A stretch of 14,912 nt of DNA from an uncultured Clostridia bacterium (GCA_934647145.1 CAKUFB010000038.1:1-14912); one strand, 5' to 3'. Counted from the stretch's first letter, positions 1 through 8,110 are shown. A program made the numbers and translations. The notes: generated by a model from the letters alone, not told the origin.

Positions 1-2
1 CT

Positions 3-46
3 CGAGAGGCGCCTTTTTCAAAAAGGCGGCCTCTCGAACGTTCCTC
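3..46 (-). repeat. Hairpin repeat copy A, directly behind ecfT
   Basis: Read on the plus strand, an outer arm CGAGAGGC (3-10) pairs with GCCTCTCG (29-36), G28 is unpaired, and an inner arm GCCTTTTT (11-18) pairs with AAAAAGGC (20-27). AACGTTCC follows (37-44) and the ecfT stop codon starts at 47. The same layout recurs at 8492-8525 and 9797-9830, each time just past the stop codon of a minus-strand gene. In the direction of ecfT transcription the order is stop, GGAACGTT, hairpin. It could act as a transcription terminator or 3' stabiliser, but no clean U-tract is seen. The window edge cuts off whatever lies beyond. Confidence 0.75.
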
Positions 47-835
47 CTACAGCGCGATCACGGCGGCGAGCAGGGCGGCCATGACCAGGGCGGCGAGGGC
101 GTCGAGGCGGGTGAAGCGGAGCTGCTTCATGCGGGTGCGGTGTTCGCCGCCGCGGTAGCAGCGGGCCTCCATGGCCATGGCCAGCTCGTCGGCGCGGCGG
201 AAGGCGCTGACGAAGAGGGGGACGAGCAGGGGCAGCATGCTTTTGGCCTTCTGGACGAGATTGCCGGTCTCAAAGTCCGCGCCGCGGGCCATCTGCGCCT
301 TCATGATCTTGTCGGTTTCCTCCATCAGGGTGGGGATGAAGCGCAGGGCGATGGACATCATCATGGCCAGCTCGTGGGCGGGGAAGCCGATTTTGGAGAG
401 CGGCTTTAAGAGGCTCTCGATGCCGTCGGTCAGGGCGATGGGACTGGTGGTCAGGGTGAGAAGCTGCGTGCCCAGGATGAGCAGCACCAGCCTCAGCGCC
501 ATGAACCCGGCGCTTTTGAGCCCCTGATCGGTGATTTTGATGAACCTCCAGGCGAAGAGCGTGTTGCCGCCGCTGGTGAAGAACAGGTTGAGCACAAACG
601 TGAAAATGATGACGAAGAAGACCGGCTTGAGACCCTTCACCATGAACTTCACGTCGATGCGGGAAAGCGCCGCCATGCCCGCGATGAACAGGAACATGAG
701 CGCGTAGGCCGGGATGGACGAGGCCAGGAAAACCGCCGTGATCAGCGCGATCGTGAGCAGGATTTTGGCGCGGGGATCGAGCCGGTGCAGGGGCGAGACG
801 CCGGGGAAATACTGCCCCAGGGTGATGTTGACCAT
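47..835 (-). CDS. ecfT: ECF transporter transmembrane coupling protein EcfT
   Basis: This 262-residue integral membrane protein is the T component of an energy-coupling factor transporter. It couples ATP hydrolysis by the EcfA1/EcfA2 pair to toppling of a substrate-binding S component in the cytoplasmic membrane. Hydrophobic segments lie at roughly residues 24-57, 70-88, 108-126, 200-212 and 244-260. The two short arginine motifs that contact the ATPases are visible as ARG at 183-185 and ARC at 224-226, each at the end of an amphipathic helix. The ATG at 835 lies three bases past the ecfA2 stop, and an AAGGAGGG ribosome binding site sits inside the end of ecfA2, so the genes are probably translationally coupled. 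No S component is in the window. In group II ECF systems S proteins are encoded elsewhere and share one module, so the vitamin or metal substrate cannot be told from here. Confidence 0.93.
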   Translation of the reverse strand: MVNITLGQYFPGVSPLHRLDPRAKILLTIALITAVFLASSIPAYALMFLFIAGMAALSRIDVKFMVKGLKPVFFVIIFTFVLNLFFTSGGNTLFAWRFIKITDQGLKSAGFMALRLVLLILGTQLLTLTTSPIALTDGIESLLKPLSKIGFPAHELAMMMSIALRFIPTLMEETDKIMKAQMARGADFETGNLVQKAKSMLPLLVPLFVSAFRRADELAMAMEARCYRGGEHRTRMKQLRFTRLDALAALVMAALLAAVIAL

Positions 836-838
836 GCC

Positions 839-1696
839 TCAGCCCTCCTTCCCGAATGCCTGAAGAATCGCCCGCTTCACGTCCTCGCGGGTAAACGCGC
901 CGGACGGGACGGGGAAGCCCGCCTCGCGCAGGCGCTCGGCCAGGCGCGCGCACTCGGGCAGCTCAAGGCCGGCCTCGCGGATGGCCGTCGTGTCGGAGAA
1001 GACCTCCCTGGGGGTGCCGTCGGCGACCAGCGAGCCGTGGCTGAGCACCAGGATGCGGCTGCACAGCCGGGACACGTCGGTCATGCTGTGAGACACCATG
1101 ATGAGCGTTCTGGCGCCGTTTTCGTGGATGCGCCTGACCAGGGAGAGGATTTCCTCCCGGCCGCGGGGGTCGAGGCCGGCCGCCGGCTCGTCCAGTATGA
1201 GCGTCTGCGGCTTCATGGCCACCACGCCCGCGATGGCCGCGCGGCGCTTCTGGCCGCCCGAAAGCTCGAACGGGGAGGCGGAGTACAGCTTTTCGTCGGT
1301 CAGACCCACCATGCGCAGCGCCTCCCGGGCGCACTTTTCGGCCTCCTCGTCGGAAAGCCCCTGATTCTTCGGCCCGAACATGACGTCCTTGAGCACGGTT
1401 TCCTCGAACAGCTGGTACTCCGGGTACTGAAACACCAGCCCGACCCGCCGCCTGACCTCGCGCAGCTGCTCCTTGCCGGAGGACAGGTCGAGCCCGTCCA
1501 CGATCACGGTGCCGCCGGTGGGCTTGAGCAGGCCGTTCAGGTGCATGATGAGCGTGGACTTGCCGCTGCCGGTGTGGCCGATTACGCCCACGAATTCGCC
1601 GTCGTGTATGGTCAGGCTCAGCTCGTTGAGCGCAGCCGTCTCAAACGGGCTGTCCGGCATGTACACATGCTTCAGTTGCTTGATTTCAATCGGCAC
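839..1696 (-). CDS. ecfA2: ECF transporter ATP-binding protein EcfA2
   Basis: One of the two ABC ATPases of the ECF module, acting as a heterodimer with EcfA1 under EcfT. With a GTG start at 1696 the protein has 285 residues, normal for EcfA2, and begins MPIEIKQLKHVYMPDSPF, the usual EcfA2 N-terminus. Motifs: Walker A GHTGSGKST at 40-48, Q-loop glutamine 90, signature LSGGQ at 145-149, Walker B ending in catalytic Glu170, and switch His203. The frame stays open upstream to an ATG at 1753, but that would add 19 low-complexity residues unlike the family. The GTG overlaps the 3' end of ecfA1 by 25 bases with only a weak GGTGG stretch before it, so translation probably depends on ecfA1. The start is a judgement from family length rather than a strong ribosome site. 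Confidence 0.92.
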   Translation of the reverse strand: MPIEIKQLKHVYMPDSPFETAALNELSLTIHDGEFVGVIGHTGSGKSTLIMHLNGLLKPTGGTVIVDGLDLSSGKEQLREVRRRVGLVFQYPEYQLFEETVLKDVMFGPKNQGLSDEEAEKCAREALRMVGLTDEKLYSASPFELSGGQKRRAAIAGVVAMKPQTLILDEPAAGLDPRGREEILSLVRRIHENGARTLIMVSHSMTDVSRLCSRILVLSHGSLVADGTPREVFSDTTAIREAGLELPECARLAERLREAGFPVPSGAFTREDVKRAILQAFGKEG

Positions 1697-2514
1697 AGTT
1701 CCACCACCATTTCGTCTACGGATAGTATGTCCTCGGGCAGGTTCAGCCCGCATTCACGCAGCTCGTGCGCGAGCGTGGTCATTTCGGGTACGTCCAGGCC
1801 CTTTTCGCGCACCTCTTCGCGGTGCCTTGAAAACACCTCGCGGGGGGTGCCGAGCAGGACGATTTTCCCTTCCTCCATCACCGCGACCCGGTCGCAGCGG
1901 GCGGCCTCCTCCATGAAGTGGGTGATCCAGATCACGGTCATGCCCTCCTCGCGGTTGAGGCGGTCGACCACCGAGAGCACCTCGGCGCGGCCCACCGGGT
2001 CGAGCATGGCGGTGGACTCGTCGAACACGATGACCTCCGGCCGCATGGCCAGCACGCCCGCGATGGCCACGCGCTGCTTCTGGCCGCCCGAGAGCATGTG
2101 GGGCGAGGCGAGCGCGTATTCGCTCATGCCGACGCTCTCCAGCGCCGCGTCCACCCGCGCGCGGATTTCGTCCGGGGCGACGCCCAGGTTCTCCAGGCCG
2201 AACGCCACGTCCTCCTCGACCACCGTCGCCACCAGCTGGTTGTCCGGGTTCTGAAAGACCATGCCGCAGTGGGCGCGCACCTGCCAGGCGTTCTTCTCGT
2301 CGGCCGCGTCCAGGCCCGCCACGGTGAGCGTGCCCGAGGTGGGGGTGTACAGCGCGTTCATCAGCTTGGCAAGGGTTGACTTGCCGCAGCCGTTCGCCCC
2401 CAGTATGGCCAGCTTTTCGCCCTTTTCGACCGAAAGCGACACGCCCTTCAGGGCGCGGTGCGCCGCCTCCGGGTATTTATAGGTCAGCTCTCTGGCTTCG
2501 ATGATCGTGCTCAT
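1672..2514 (-). CDS. ecfA1: ECF transporter ATP-binding protein EcfA1
   Basis: First gene of the ECF module and partner ATPase of EcfA2; 280 residues, typical for the family. Motifs: an aromatic A-loop in TYKYPE near the N-terminus, Walker A GANGCGKST at 39-47, Q-loop glutamine 88 in VFQNPDNQ, signature LSGGQ at 141-145, Walker B VIVFDE at 161-166 with catalytic Glu166, D-loop near 172, and switch His199 in WITHF. The N-terminal YKYPE and VFQNPDNQ signatures separate it from EcfA2, which has VFQYPEYQ. The ATG at 2514 is preceded by GAGGGGG at good spacing. In many Bacillota these three genes follow the ribosomal protein operon. Here they are instead divergent from a glycolytic regulator. A TGn-extended -10 lies about 40 bases upstream. 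Confidence 0.94.
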   Translation of the reverse strand: MSTIIEARELTYKYPEAAHRALKGVSLSVEKGEKLAILGANGCGKSTLAKLMNALYTPTSGTLTVAGLDAADEKNAWQVRAHCGMVFQNPDNQLVATVVEEDVAFGLENLGVAPDEIRARVDAALESVGMSEYALASPHMLSGGQKQRVAIAGVLAMRPEVIVFDESTAMLDPVGRAEVLSVVDRLNREEGMTVIWITHFMEEAARCDRVAVMEEGKIVLLGTPREVFSRHREEVREKGLDVPEMTTLAHELRECGLNLPEDILSVDEMVVELCRLKSSN

Positions 2515-2550
2515 GCGTTTTTCCCCCTCAGGCTGCTTTAACGGCTATTT

Positions 2551-2560
2551 ATCATACCAT
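2551..2560 (-). promoter_or_regulatory. Probable extended -10 promoter of ecfA1
   Basis: On the minus strand TG-G-TATGAT lies here, with TATGAT at 2556-2551 and the TG two bases upstream. No good -35 hexamer is found 16-18 bases further up, so recognition would rest on the TGn extension. The implied start leaves about 30 bases of leader before the ecfA1 ribosome binding site and ATG at 2514. Confidence 0.5.
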
Positions 2561-2619
2561 CGCCGCGTTAATATCGGTGGGATATATCGAATTATTAACC
2601 GGAGATTCGGGATTTCTTC

Positions 2620-2648
2620 TCGACAGAAGGGGCGCGGAATGCTACAAT
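2620..2648 (+). promoter_or_regulatory. Promoter of the cggR-like gene
   Basis: TCGACA (2620-2625), a 17-base spacer, and TACAAT (2643-2648) make a near-consensus sigma-A promoter. TG at 2640-2641 adds an extended -10. The expected start near 2655 falls at the edge of the first CGGGACA box, so a protein bound there would block initiation or early elongation. Confidence 0.72.
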
Positions 2649-2655
2649 AGTGGGG

Positions 2656-2681
2656 CGGGACAGTTTGCGTCATGCGGGACA
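2656..2681 (+). promoter_or_regulatory. Candidate CggR operator, two CGGGACA boxes
   Basis: CGGGACA occurs at 2656-2662 and again at 2675-2681, a 19-base period, between the promoter and the regulator's start codon. The Bacillus subtilis CggR operator, as I recall it, is two CGGGAC boxes each followed by a TGTC half-site, about 20 bases apart and also downstream of the cggR promoter. Here the first box is followed by CGTC and the second by CGCC after six bases, imperfect matches. Negative autoregulation relieved by fructose-1,6-bisphosphate is inferred. Confidence 0.6.
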
Positions 2682-2703
2682 GAATTCGCCCGCGGAGGTG
2701 CGT

Positions 2704-3744
2704 ATGGATCACGCGACGCTGTCGTTTCTGCGCGGGCTGGCGCCGGAGCCGACCGGACAGATCTACCTGCGCGCGCTGGCGCTGACGCGGATCGCGTCGA
2801 TCGCGCCGGTGGGCAGGCGGCTGCTCTCCGGGCAGATGGATCTGCCGGAGCGCGAGGTGCGTTCGCTGTGCGACTGCCTGCGCGAGGACGGCCTGATTTC
2901 CTGCTCGGCGGGCGGCATGACGCTGACCGAAAAGGGCAAGAAGCTGCTGGCCGGGGCGCAGGAGACCGTGCGGTACCTGGGCGGCGTCGACGAGCTGGAG
3001 AGCCGGCTCAAGGCGCGCCTGGACGTGGACTGCGTGTGCGTGCAGCCCGGAAACGCCGACCAGAATCCGCAGCTGCTGCGCGAGGTGGGGCGGCTGGCGG
3101 CGCACAGGCTCAGAAGCCTGCTCAGCGACGGCATGATTCTCACCGTGTCGGGCGGAAGCAGCGTGGCGGCGGTGGCCGAGGGCATGCGTGGCCTGCCCCC
3201 GGTTCGGGTACACGTCATTCCGGCGCGGGGCGGCGTGGGGCGCGCGGCCGAGACGCAGGCCAGCACCCTGGCGGAGAAGTTCGCGCGGGCGCTGGGCGGA
3301 AGCTATTCGGCGCTGCACCTGCCCGACTCGATCTCCCCGGCGGCGCTTCGGGAGCTGGTGAAGCTGCCCGAGATCCGCGAGCCGCTGGGCGCGATGCACC
3401 ACACAGACCTCTTGCTCTACGGCATCGGCCGGGCGGACATCATGGCCCGCAACCGGGCGCTGCCCGAGGAGGAGGTACGGGGTATCCTGCGCATGGGCGC
3501 GGCCGCCGAGGCGGTGGGGTGCTACTTCGACGAGAAGGGCAAAATGCTGTTTCAGGCCTCGGGCGTGAGCCTGCACGAGGAGCAGCTGCGCACCATTCCC
3601 CTGATCGCCGCCGTGGCCGCGGGGCCGGGCAAGGCGCGGGCGATACTGGCCGTGCTTCGCCACCACCGGCACCACCTGCTGGCGCTTGACGAGGGCGCCG
3701 CCCGCGAAATCGAACGCGTTTTAAGCGAGGAGCCGAAGCAATAA
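2704..3744 (+). CDS. cggR: CggR-like glycolytic transcriptional regulator (SorC/DeoR type)
   Basis: A 346-residue DNA-binding regulator of the SorC family, closest in layout to the central glycolytic gene regulator CggR, whose effector is fructose-1,6-bisphosphate. Residues about 18-82 form a winged helix-turn-helix ending in TLTEKGKKLL. Residues about 90-340 form the sugar-phosphate-binding domain, with TVSGGSSVAAVAEGM near 146-160, IPARGGVG near 171-178, the LLLYGIG motif, and a C-terminal LALDEGAARE like the LVTDEGAA seen in CggR. ATG 2704 is chosen over ATG 2650 because GGAGGTG sits directly before it and the CggR-like boxes lie between the two. It is followed by pgk after about 105 bases, with no gap gene between, unlike Bacillus. 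It probably represses its own promoter. Whether it also controls pgk is uncertain, since no CGGGAC box is seen at the pgk promoter. Confidence 0.85.
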   Translation: MDHATLSFLRGLAPEPTGQIYLRALALTRIASIAPVGRRLLSGQMDLPEREVRSLCDCLREDGLISCSAGGMTLTEKGKKLLAGAQETVRYLGGVDELESRLKARLDVDCVCVQPGNADQNPQLLREVGRLAAHRLRSLLSDGMILTVSGGSSVAAVAEGMRGLPPVRVHVIPARGGVGRAAETQASTLAEKFARALGGSYSALHLPDSISPAALRELVKLPEIREPLGAMHHTDLLLYGIGRADIMARNRALPEEEVRGILRMGAAAEAVGCYFDEKGKMLFQASGVSLHEEQLRTIPLIAAVAAGPGKARAILAVLRHHRHHLLALDEGAAREIERVLSEEPKQ

Positions 3745-3788
3745 AGCAAGAGTTCAACAAGATTTAGCTTTTCGCTTAAGATAAAGTG

Positions 3789-3797
3789 TGGTATACT
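3789..3797 (+). promoter_or_regulatory. Extended -10 promoter of pgk
   Basis: TG-G-TATACT lies here in an AT-rich gap between the regulator and pgk. The -35 region offers only TTTAGC or TTTTCG, both poor, so this looks like a TGn-dependent promoter. It gives a leader of roughly 45 bases. It lets the glycolytic genes be transcribed independently of the regulator gene. Confidence 0.62.
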
Positions 3798-3849
3798 ATT
3801 GTGCGTGCAATAGATGCCGCTCAACTTCAAAAAAGGAGTGTGTACAACC

Positions 3850-5034
3850 ATGAAAAAGACCATTGCCGACGTACAGGTTGAGGGCAAGAAGGTTCTTGTC
3901 CGCTGCGACTTTAACGTGCCGCTGGACAAGGCGACCGGCGCCATCACCGACGACAAGCGCATCCGCGCCGCCATCCCCACCATCAAGTATCTGCTCGATC
4001 ATCACGCGGCCGTGATCCTGTGCTCCCACCTGGGCAAGCCCAAGGGCGAGTGGAAGGAAAGCCTGAGCCTGGCTCCCGTCGCCAAGCGCCTTGAGGAGCT
4101 GCTCGGCCAGCCCGTGATCTTTGCCAGGGATATCGTGGGCGAGGACGCGAAGGCCAAGGCCAAGGCGCTCAAGTGCGGCGAGGTCATGCTGCTGGAGAAC
4201 CTGCGCTTCGACAAGCGCGAGGAAAAGAACGATCCCGAGTTCGCCAGGGAGCTGGCCGACATGGCCGAGCTGTACGTGTCCGACGCGTTCGGCACCGTAC
4301 ACCGCGCCCATGCGTCCACCGAGGGCGTGTCTCATTACCTGCCCGCCGTGTCCGGCTTCCTGATTCAGAAGGAGCTGGAGATCATCGGCGGCGCGCTGGC
4401 CAACCCGAAGCGTCCCCTGGTCGCCATCCTGGGCGGCAGCAAGGTGTCCTCCAAGATCGGCGTGATCAACAACCTGCTGGAGATCGCCGACACCATCATC
4501 ATCGGCGGCGGCATGGCCTACACCTTCGCGGTTGCGCAGGGCGGCAAGGTCGGCGATTCGCTGCTGGAGCCCGACTGGGTGGACTATGCCAAGGACATGA
4601 TCAAGAAGGCGGCCGACAAGGGCGTGAAGCTGCTTCTGCCCATCGACACCGTGGCCGCGGATGCCTTCGACGCGAACGCCCACACCCAGATCGTGCCCAC
4701 CACCGCCATTCCGGACGGCTGGCAGGGTCTGGACATCGGCCCGAAGACCATCGCCGCCTACTGCGACGCGGTCAAGGACGCCGGCACCGTGATCTGGAAC
4801 GGCCCGATGGGCGTGTTCGAGTTCCCCGCCTTCGCCGTGGGCACCAAGGCCATCGCGCAGGCGCTGAGCGAGACCAGCGCCATCACCATCGTGGGCGGCG
4901 GCGACAGCGCGGCGGCCGTGGAGCAGCTGGGCTATGCCGACAAGATGACCCACATCTCCACCGGCGGCGGCGCGTCCCTGGAGTTCATGGAGGGCAAGGT
5001 GCTGCCCGGCGTGGCCTGCCTGCTGGACAAGTAA
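3850..5034 (+). CDS. pgk: Phosphoglycerate kinase
   Basis: A 394-residue cytosolic enzyme transferring phosphate between 1,3-bisphosphoglycerate and ADP, the first ATP-yielding step of lower glycolysis. The family signature VRCDFNVPLD is near residue 20. HLGKPKG, LLENLRF and SDAFGTVHRAHAS follow in the N-terminal substrate domain. The nucleotide domain shows ILGGSKVSSKI, IGGGMAYTF, IWNGPMGVFE and a C-terminal VGGGDSAAAV...STGGGASLEF. Length is standard. ATG 3850 follows AAGGAG with a rather long 11-base spacer. An in-frame ATG at 3814 would add 12 residues without a ribosome site. It sits between the regulator and a small membrane protein gene, then tpiA and gpmI, so it is the head of the glycolytic unit. 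An imperfect hairpin lies just beyond the stop codon. Confidence 0.97.
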   Translation: MKKTIADVQVEGKKVLVRCDFNVPLDKATGAITDDKRIRAAIPTIKYLLDHHAAVILCSHLGKPKGEWKESLSLAPVAKRLEELLGQPVIFARDIVGEDAKAKAKALKCGEVMLLENLRFDKREEKNDPEFARELADMAELYVSDAFGTVHRAHASTEGVSHYLPAVSGFLIQKELEIIGGALANPKRPLVAILGGSKVSSKIGVINNLLEIADTIIIGGGMAYTFAVAQGGKVGDSLLEPDWVDYAKDMIKKAADKGVKLLLPIDTVAADAFDANAHTQIVPTTAIPDGWQGLDIGPKTIAAYCDAVKDAGTVIWNGPMGVFEFPAFAVGTKAIAQALSETSAITIVGGGDSAAAVEQLGYADKMTHISTGGGASLEFMEGKVLPGVACLLDK

Positions 5035-5043
5035 GACTCTTTG

Positions 5044-5072
5044 CTGCGAGGCCGTTTCATGCGGTCTCGCAG
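5044..5072 (+). terminator. Stem-loop behind pgk
   Basis: CTGCGAGGCCG (5044-5054) pairs with CGGTCTCGCAG (5062-5072) through one G-T wobble around a 7-base loop, starting 9 bases after the pgk stop. The following TCTGTCTAG is not a U-tract. It may be an attenuating or processing site that lowers read-through into the next genes rather than a full terminator. Confidence 0.5.
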
Positions 5073-5156
5073 TCTGTCTAGAAACGCGGGGGTGGCTGGG
5101 AATGCCGCCTTGTCCGCGGAACCGCATTTCTCAAGGATTCGCGGCAGCAGGTGGGT

Positions 5157-5196
5157 CCGGGCACTGCCCGGCAGAAAGGCCGCCTCTCGAACGTCC
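5157..5196 (+). repeat. Partial copy (B) of the hairpin repeat
   Basis: The segment AAAGGCCGCCTCTCGAACGT (5175-5194) matches the 3' half of the hairpin repeats at 3-46 and 8492-8546, including the AACGT tail. The left arm CGAGAGG is missing. In its place a different short stem CCGGGCA (5157-5163) / TGCCCGG (5165-5171) is present. It lies upstream of a plus-strand gene rather than behind a minus-strand one, and looks like a decayed or truncated copy. Confidence 0.55.
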
Positions 5197-5236
5197 CCCC
5201 CGTCCCCTCGTTCCCATCCCCCAGGAGGTAAATGCG

Positions 5237-5602
5237 ATGGAATGCAGACACACACTGACCTTTCGCCAGGTGCTCGAGCTGATGAGCCACCTGTATTTCG
5301 GCAAGCCGGTCAACTACGCCTGCGCGTGCGGCCAGAAGTGCGAGCTGTCGCTCAAGGGCGAGTACTCGCTGGCCTGCTGGGCGGTGACGGTTCTGGCGCT
5401 GATCATCGCCGAAACGCTGCTCATCGGCGCGTTTGCGGGCGTGAACGTGTACCTGACCACACTCGTCATCCTGCTGGGCGGAGCGATTGCCTACGCCGCC
5501 TACGCGGGCATGCTGTACCTGTTCTACAAGCTGAACAAATTTGAATACACCGCCGTGAGCTACCGCGCCATCGTGGATCGCAGGAAGCTCAGCAAGCGCT
5601 GA
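5237..5602 (+). CDS. Unknown 121-residue membrane protein with N-terminal cysteines
   Basis: I do not recognise this protein. The first 45 residues are soluble and carry Cys3, Cys29, Cys31 and Cys35 (the last three in YACACGQKC), a spacing that could hold a metal or form disulfides. Two hydrophobic segments follow at about 45-67 and 72-97, then a basic tail ending DRRKLSKR, which suggests a cytoplasmic C-terminus. Cys47 is at the start of the first helix. ATG 5237 is well supported by AGGAGG at 5223-5228. The frame is open back to 5102, but that stretch covers the partial hairpin repeat and is probably not coding. The stop is 20 bases before tpiA, so co-transcription with tpiA and gpmI is likely. 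Placement between pgk and tpiA suggests co-expression with glycolysis, not a known glycolytic role. Confidence 0.75.
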   Translation: MECRHTLTFRQVLELMSHLYFGKPVNYACACGQKCELSLKGEYSLACWAVTVLALIIAETLLIGAFAGVNVYLTTLVILLGGAIAYAAYAGMLYLFYKLNKFEYTAVSYRAIVDRRKLSKR

Positions 5603-5622
5603 TTATTGAGGAGGAAACGACT

Positions 5623-6368
<746 letters not shown>

Positions 6369-6369
<1 letters not shown>

Positions 6370-7889
6370 TGTCTACCACTGCGCTGATTATCATGGACGG
6401 CTTCGGCATCGGCGAAAACAACTCCCATAAGAACGCCATTGCCGCCGCCCGCATCCCGAACCTTTTTCGCCTGATGGGCGAATATTCCGTCACCAGCATC
6501 GGCGCGTCCGGCCTGGACGTGGGTCTGCCGGACGGACAGATGGGCAACAGCGAGGTGGGTCACACCAACATCGGCGCGGGCCGCGTGGTTTACCAGATGC
6601 TGGTCAAGATCACCAAGGACATTGAGGACGGCGTGTTCTTCGAGAATCCGGCGCTGCTGGGCGCGATGGAAAACTGCAGGAAGCACGACAGCGCGCTGCA
6701 CCTGATCGGCCTGGTGTCCGACGGCGGCGTACACTCGCACATGAGCCATATCATGGGTCTGATCGAGATGGCGCATCGCCATGGCCTGAAGAAGGTCTAC
6801 CTGCACGCGCTGCTCGACGGCCGCGACGTGGACGTGACCTCCGGCGCGGGCTTCGTCAGGCAGGTCGCCGACAAGCTCAATGAGTACGGCATCGGCAAGG
6901 TGGCCTCGGTGGGCGGCCGATTCTACGCCATGGACCGCGACAAGGCCTGGGACCGCGTGGAAAAGGGCTACGCCGCGATGGTGTACGGCGAGGGCAATCA
7001 GGCCGACGACGCCGTGGAGGCCATCGAGGAGAGCTATAAAAACGGCGTGACCGACGAGTTCGTCGTGCCCACCGTCTGCGCGAAGGAAGGCATGGTCAAG
7101 GCCAACGACTCGGTCGTGTTCTTCAACTTCCGCCCCGACCGCGCCCGTCAGATCACCCGCGCGTTCGTCGACCCGGACTTCAACGGCTTCGAGCGCCGCT
7201 ACGGCTGCTTCCCGCTGTACTACGTCTGCATGGCGCAGTACGACGCGACCATGCCCAACGTACACGTGGCCTACCCGCCGGAGAAGCTCACCATGACCAT
7301 GGGCGAATACCTCTCCGTGAACGGCAAGACCCAGCTGCGCATCGCCGAAACCCAGAAGTACGCGCACGTCACCTTCTTCTTCAACGGCGGCGAGGAAAGG
7401 CAGTTCCCCGGCGAGGATCGCATCCTGATTCCCTCGCCCGATGTGGAAACCTTCGACCTGAAGCCCGAAATGAGCGCCTATGAGGTCACCGACGCAGTGC
7501 TCAAGGCGATCGAAGAGGACAAGTACGACGTGATCATCATGAACTACGCCAACTGCGACATGGTTGGCCACACCGGCATGATGGACGCGGCGGTCAAGGC
7601 GGTCAAGGCCGTGGACGAGTGCGTGGGCAAGGTGGTCGACGCGCTGGTCAAAAAAGGCGGCAAGGCCATCGTCACCGCCGACCACGGCAATGCCGACAAG
7701 ATGGTGGACGAGGAGGGCAAGCCCTTCACGCCCCACTCCACCAACCCGGTGCCCGCGATCGTCATCGACCCGGCCTGCCCCAGTCACGAGCTGCGCGAGG
7801 GCGGCCGCCTGTGCGACCTGTGCCCCACCCTGCTCAAGCTGATGGGCATGCCCCAGCCGAAGGAAATGACCGGCGAGAGCCTGTTCTAA
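6369..7889 (+). CDS. gpmI: 2,3-bisphosphoglycerate-independent phosphoglycerate mutase
   Basis: A 506-residue metal-dependent (usually manganese) mutase of the alkaline phosphatase superfamily, interconverting 3- and 2-phosphoglycerate. The metal-binding IIMDGFGIGE is at residues 7-16 with Asp10, and the phosphorylated serine is Ser61 in GQMGNSEVGHTN. Further family motifs are LVSDGGVHSH, LLDGRDV, GGRFYAMDRD, FNFRPDRARQ, NYANCDMVGHTG and the C-terminal metal site TADHGNAD followed by HSTNPVP. Length is standard. The ATG overlaps the tpiA stop by one base. Since no eno gene follows, the last enzyme of the usual operon must be encoded elsewhere. A string of stem-loops lies between this gene and the convergent PHP-domain gene. 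Confidence 0.97.
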
Positions 7890-7904
7890 GCAGGCTGAGC
7901 CTGC
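7890..7904 (+). terminator. Small stem-loop touching the gpmI stop
   Basis: GCAGGC (7890-7895) and GCCTGC (7899-7904) form a perfect 6-bp stem with a TGA loop, starting at the first base after the gpmI TAA. No U-tract follows, so it is more likely a 3' end stabiliser than a terminator by itself. Confidence 0.4.
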
Positions 7905-7907
7905 ACG

Positions 7908-7986
7908 CACTTGCTGCCGCCGGATAGCACACGAATCCGGGAAGCATAGATTAGACTTCCCGGATTCTTCGTATTTCAAAAACTCG
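7908..7986 (+). repeat. 79-bp hairpin repeat, copy 1 (gpmI 3' flank)
   Basis: First of two copies 124 bases apart. It holds a perfect 12-bp stem GAATCCGGGAAG (7933-7944) / CTTCCCGGATTC (7956-7967) with an 11-base loop, then TTCGTATTTC. The second copy differs at about five positions: three in the loop and two past the stem. The stem bases are unchanged. It may be the main terminator of the glycolytic operon, although the U-tract is interrupted. Confidence 0.75.
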
Positions 7987-8013
7987 GGGCTGTTGCCTCA
8001 TCACTTGATGCCG

Positions 8014-8028
8014 GTCGGCAGGGCCGAC
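8014..8028. other. Small stem-loop between the two 79-bp repeats
   Basis: GTCGGC (8014-8019) pairs perfectly with GCCGAC (8023-8028) around an AGG loop. It lies in the 45-base spacer between the repeat copies. No function can be assigned. Confidence 0.4.
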
Positions 8029-8031
8029 AGC

Positions 8032-8110
8032 CACTTGCTGCCGCCGGATAGCACACGAATCCGGGAAGCATAAATTGAACTTCCCGGATTCTTCGTATAT
8101 CAAAAGCTCG
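8032..8110 (+). repeat. 79-bp hairpin repeat, copy 2
   Basis: Second copy of the element at 7908-7986, with the identical 12-bp stem at 8057-8068 / 8080-8091 and a changed loop. The conserved 5' part CACTTGCTGCCGCCGGATAG shows that more than the hairpin was duplicated, so this is a repeat element and not two unrelated terminators. Confidence 0.75.

Noticed and set aside
785..2254. Long plus-strand frame opposite ecfA1 and ecfA2.
   Set aside because: Shadow of GC-rich coding sequence on the other strand; histidine- and alanine-rich translation with no motifs, while the minus strand has complete ABC ATPases.
3745..3849. Riboswitch or CggR operator in front of pgk.
   Set aside because: The gap is about 105 bases, has no CGGGAC box and no extended pairing; only a promoter and ribosome site are supported.
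3796..5127. Long minus-strand frame opposite pgk.
   Set aside because: Mirror frame of a GC-rich gene with a low-complexity translation, and no promoter or ribosome site.
5102..5236. N-terminal extension of the 121-residue membrane protein.
   Set aside because: It would translate a proline- and arginine-rich stretch across the partial hairpin repeat, and the strong AGGAGG points to ATG 5237.
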